Shown here in pieces: positions 61,817 through 64,000 of a stretch of DNA of 64,000 bases (position 1 is its first letter; the number at the start of each line of letters is the position of its first letter). The stretch comes from Ustilago trichophora (Eukaryota > Basidiomycota > Ustilaginomycetes > Ustilaginales > Ustilaginaceae): assembly GCA_900323505.1 (NCBI GenBank), contig OOIN01000034.1, forward strand, positions 124,001 to 188,000. Reading direction: 5' to 3'. Below the pieces are notes generated by a model. That model was not told the origin of the DNA and ran no database searches. It saw nothing but the letters and a program-made list of their open reading frames with translations. The position numbers and the translations under genes are program-made.

Positions 61817-62152
61817 ATGAAGCACATCGCAGCCTACCTCTTGCTCACCCTCGGCGGTAAGGAGTCCCCTTCCGCTGCCGACATCAAGGCTCTCCTCGAG
61901 ACCGTCGGTGTTGAGGCTGACGCCGAGCGTCTCGACAAGCTCATCGAGGAGCTTAACGGCAAGGACATCAACACCTTGATTGCCGAGGGCCAGGAGAAGC
62001 TCGCTTCCGTCCCCTCGGGTGGTGCCGCCCCCGCTGCTGCTGCTGGTGGCGCTGCCCCCGCCGCCGGCGGTGCCGCCGCCAAGGAGGAGGAGAAGAAGGA
62101 GGAGGAGAAGGAGGAGTCCGACGACGACATGGGCTTCGGTCTCTTCGACTAA
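61817..62152 (+). CDS. 60S acidic ribosomal protein P2
   Basis: 111 residues, starting [20 protein letters not shown], with an N-terminal dimerisation helix bundle, an Ala/Gly hinge (about 70-92) and the conserved acidic end [13 protein letters not shown]. Known: P1/P2 dimers bind uL10 in the ribosomal stalk and recruit elongation factors. The in-frame open stretch upstream of the ATG is not part of the protein. Confidence 0.96.
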   Translation: MKHIAAYLLLTLGGKESPSAADIKALLETVGVEADAERLDKLIEELNGKDINTLIAEGQEKLASVPSGGAAPAAAAGGAAPAAGGAAAKEEEKKEEEKEESDDDMGFGLFD

Positions 62153-62907
62153 ACGCTTTCTCCAATTGCGTTGTTCCCCCCTTCTGTCTCGTTCCCCTGC
62201 ACAACATGCACCCCCCACCAAAAATATTTTGACGTCTCAGCTTTTCCCTCGTGTTTGAAGGTTAACTCATTTTGACACAAAGAAAGCTGTCGTTGGATTC
62301 CTACCCGTTGCAAGACCCCTTGTATTTGTATAAAACCCCCATCGACCATCGATGGTCATAATGACGAGTCTTGGCGTCTTCACACACCCTCCTTTTCTTC
62401 TGTTTTGTGTTCTTTTGTCTGAAGTGTGTGTTTGTCCATGTCCATTTGAGTACGCAAACGGCATCGCGAATCATCGGCCTTGACCATGTCTCAAAGAATT
62501 GCGGGCTGACTTCCCTTTCGTTGCCCAAGATGTCGCTGCCAATTTCTCTTCAGAGCTGAGGAATATTGACGTTGACGTAAACATTGACATTGATTCAGCC
62601 TTCTATCCCCAGTCGCACTGTTTCTTCTCTTTCCGTGTTCACATCATGAATTGATCGCCATCGGATGCTGAATTCAAGGTCACTACGTATACGAACCCAG
62701 CTTCTTGATGAGAATTGCGCTTTGTGCTCCATGGCCTGTCGAAGCCAGAAATAGATCACGCTTTTTAACCTTGCTTCCAGACCGGTGCGTCAATATGACG
62801 ATGTTTTCGGCTGGAACAACGAGCTTCAGGTGCAACATTTTGGCTCCTTTCTGTTCATTCCAAGAACGAGCAATGACTCAAGGAGCTCTTTGATACCTGG
62901 CCAACGC

Positions 62908-62942
<35 letters not shown>

Positions 62943-64000
62943 TCGGTCTGAACTCGACTTGAACTTCAACTCGACTGTTATCAAGATACATCAGACGTCA
63001 TGGTCCTCAAAATGAAGCGTCGCCATGAGAACCCGCACCACAAGCGACATTTTTTGGATGTGCAGAACCGCGAAAACGTTGCTATTCCGATGCTTGTCTG
63101 CAAACTGTGCAACTTTTTGCTTGGATTCAAATGAGCGCCTGTTCGCACACGCACACGAGCACACTTGTTGCTGCTGCTGATGGTGGTGATGGTGGTGAAT
63201 GCAACATCTACCGCTGAACTTGAACCTCGACGCCCCTCCTACTGTAACAGCATCTCTTTTTCACAGTGCAGAATAGAATCGCTCGTACTGGACTACCAAT
63301 AGCATTGTACAGTACATTTTTCACAATCCATGCGGAAAATTGCACGACGGAGGAGGCGACCCAATCCTGCACACTCGCCAATCTTACCTTCACTGATACG
63401 TCGATTAACGAATCGCTCAATATTGGTCTCCAAGAAAGCTCCTGTTCTCTGGTCAGAAAGCAGACCAGCAATCGAACGCACTCATAGGCAGCGTAAACTG
63501 TATGACTGAATGAGTGACAGATTGCTGCTGTTATTTCATCTCAGGAGTACGAGAGAGACGACGATGATTCAGCCCTCGAAGATGACGCTACCATCGATCA
63601 GAAGGGTCTTCTTCACAGCAGCCGGGAGAGGCGGAACACATTATACTTTTACGCGCAATTTTCACTGCTGTTGCTACCAAAATGTTTGCCTCCAACCACC
63701 AAACCATGTGTAAATTCGGATACGATTTGTGACATTGGTAGGACTCATTCGAACAACCCAATTCCAAGATTGATCCTATAGCTTAAAATGTAACGCCGAT
63801 GATACTGTAAGTCTTCCAACTTACCGCTTCCCTACCAAAGCTTTACAAGACAAGTCAAGCCCGAGCCGAACCTCACCAGAAAACCCCATCTTATCACCAC
63901 TTCTCACCATACCCATCCCTCTCAAGACATGATCCATACACAAAGAAAATGCAGCAGTAGGTCCACTTGAATCCTAAGACGTATCTCACCCTCGCTCAAG
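62153..64000. other. Gene-poor end of the window
   Basis: No supported gene. Contains the P2 mRNA 3' end, a 30-nt A tract (62909-62938) and a GTACAGTAC copy at 63306-63316. Confidence 0.5.

Overview
The window is nuclear DNA of a basidiomycete fungus, most likely a smut-type fungus (Ustilaginomycotina). The evidence is compact, mostly intron-poor genes, GT-AG introns concentrated at gene 5' ends, intron-containing tRNAs, long dA/dT tracts between genes, and recognisable fungal families (Alg1, Dsc2-type rhomboid, Ies6, Zn2Cys6 regulator, carboxypeptidase Y). The taxon is an inference from gene style, not from a database match.

Layout. 0.1-2.0 kb: a probable mitochondrial DUF1992 (DNAJC28-like) protein, with a PIF/Harbinger-type DNA transposon (2.01-5.31 kb) inserted 9 nt upstream of its native ATG. 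5.66-13.9 kb: tRNA-Ser(AGA), ALG1, prefoldin subunit 4, a PLC-X phosphodiesterase, the INO80 subunit Ies6 and a UPF0643-like protein. 15.9-25.7 kb: a mucin-like single-pass membrane protein, a large disordered protein and an AT-hook/SANT protein. 26-34.3 kb: carboxypeptidase Y, a PRCC-like protein and TRAPPC11. 34.4-37.6 kb: a second, inverted transposon copy just downstream of TRAPPC11. 37.7-39.8 kb: a disordered protein, followed by a 4-kb gene-poor stretch. 43.8-54.6 kb: a Zn2Cys6 regulator with an unusually long zinc-cluster loop, a TB2/DP1 (Yop1-like) protein, the divergent pair ESCRT-II Vps22/Dsc2-like, tRNA-Arg(CCT) and a candidate shelterin TPP1 protein. 55.2-62.2 kb: four cytosolic ribosomal protein genes (eL15, uL18, uS19, P2).

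Main discovery. The two transposon copies share a 3173-bp core and each sits between its own 3-bp target duplication (ACT; ATA). The 2-5.3 kb copy also carries 64 bp identical to the DNA between the TRAPPC11 stop codon and the other copy, followed by a second copy of the terminal 64 bp of the element. This points to movement from the TRAPPC11 locus with capture of host flank and use of an extra end. The core copies differ at about 25 sites, and about 22 of these are C/T or G/A changes at CpG. Each copy also carries an outward-facing ATG followed by 30 open codons that run to its tip; at the DUF1992 locus this is fused in frame to the host gene and would bury its mitochondrial presequence.

A second theme is introns placed at the start codon. 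In Ies6 and uS19 the ATG itself is split (AT|G). In uL18 the intron follows the ATG directly, and in eL15 it ends directly before it. All calls come from reading the sequence; no searches or alignments were run.
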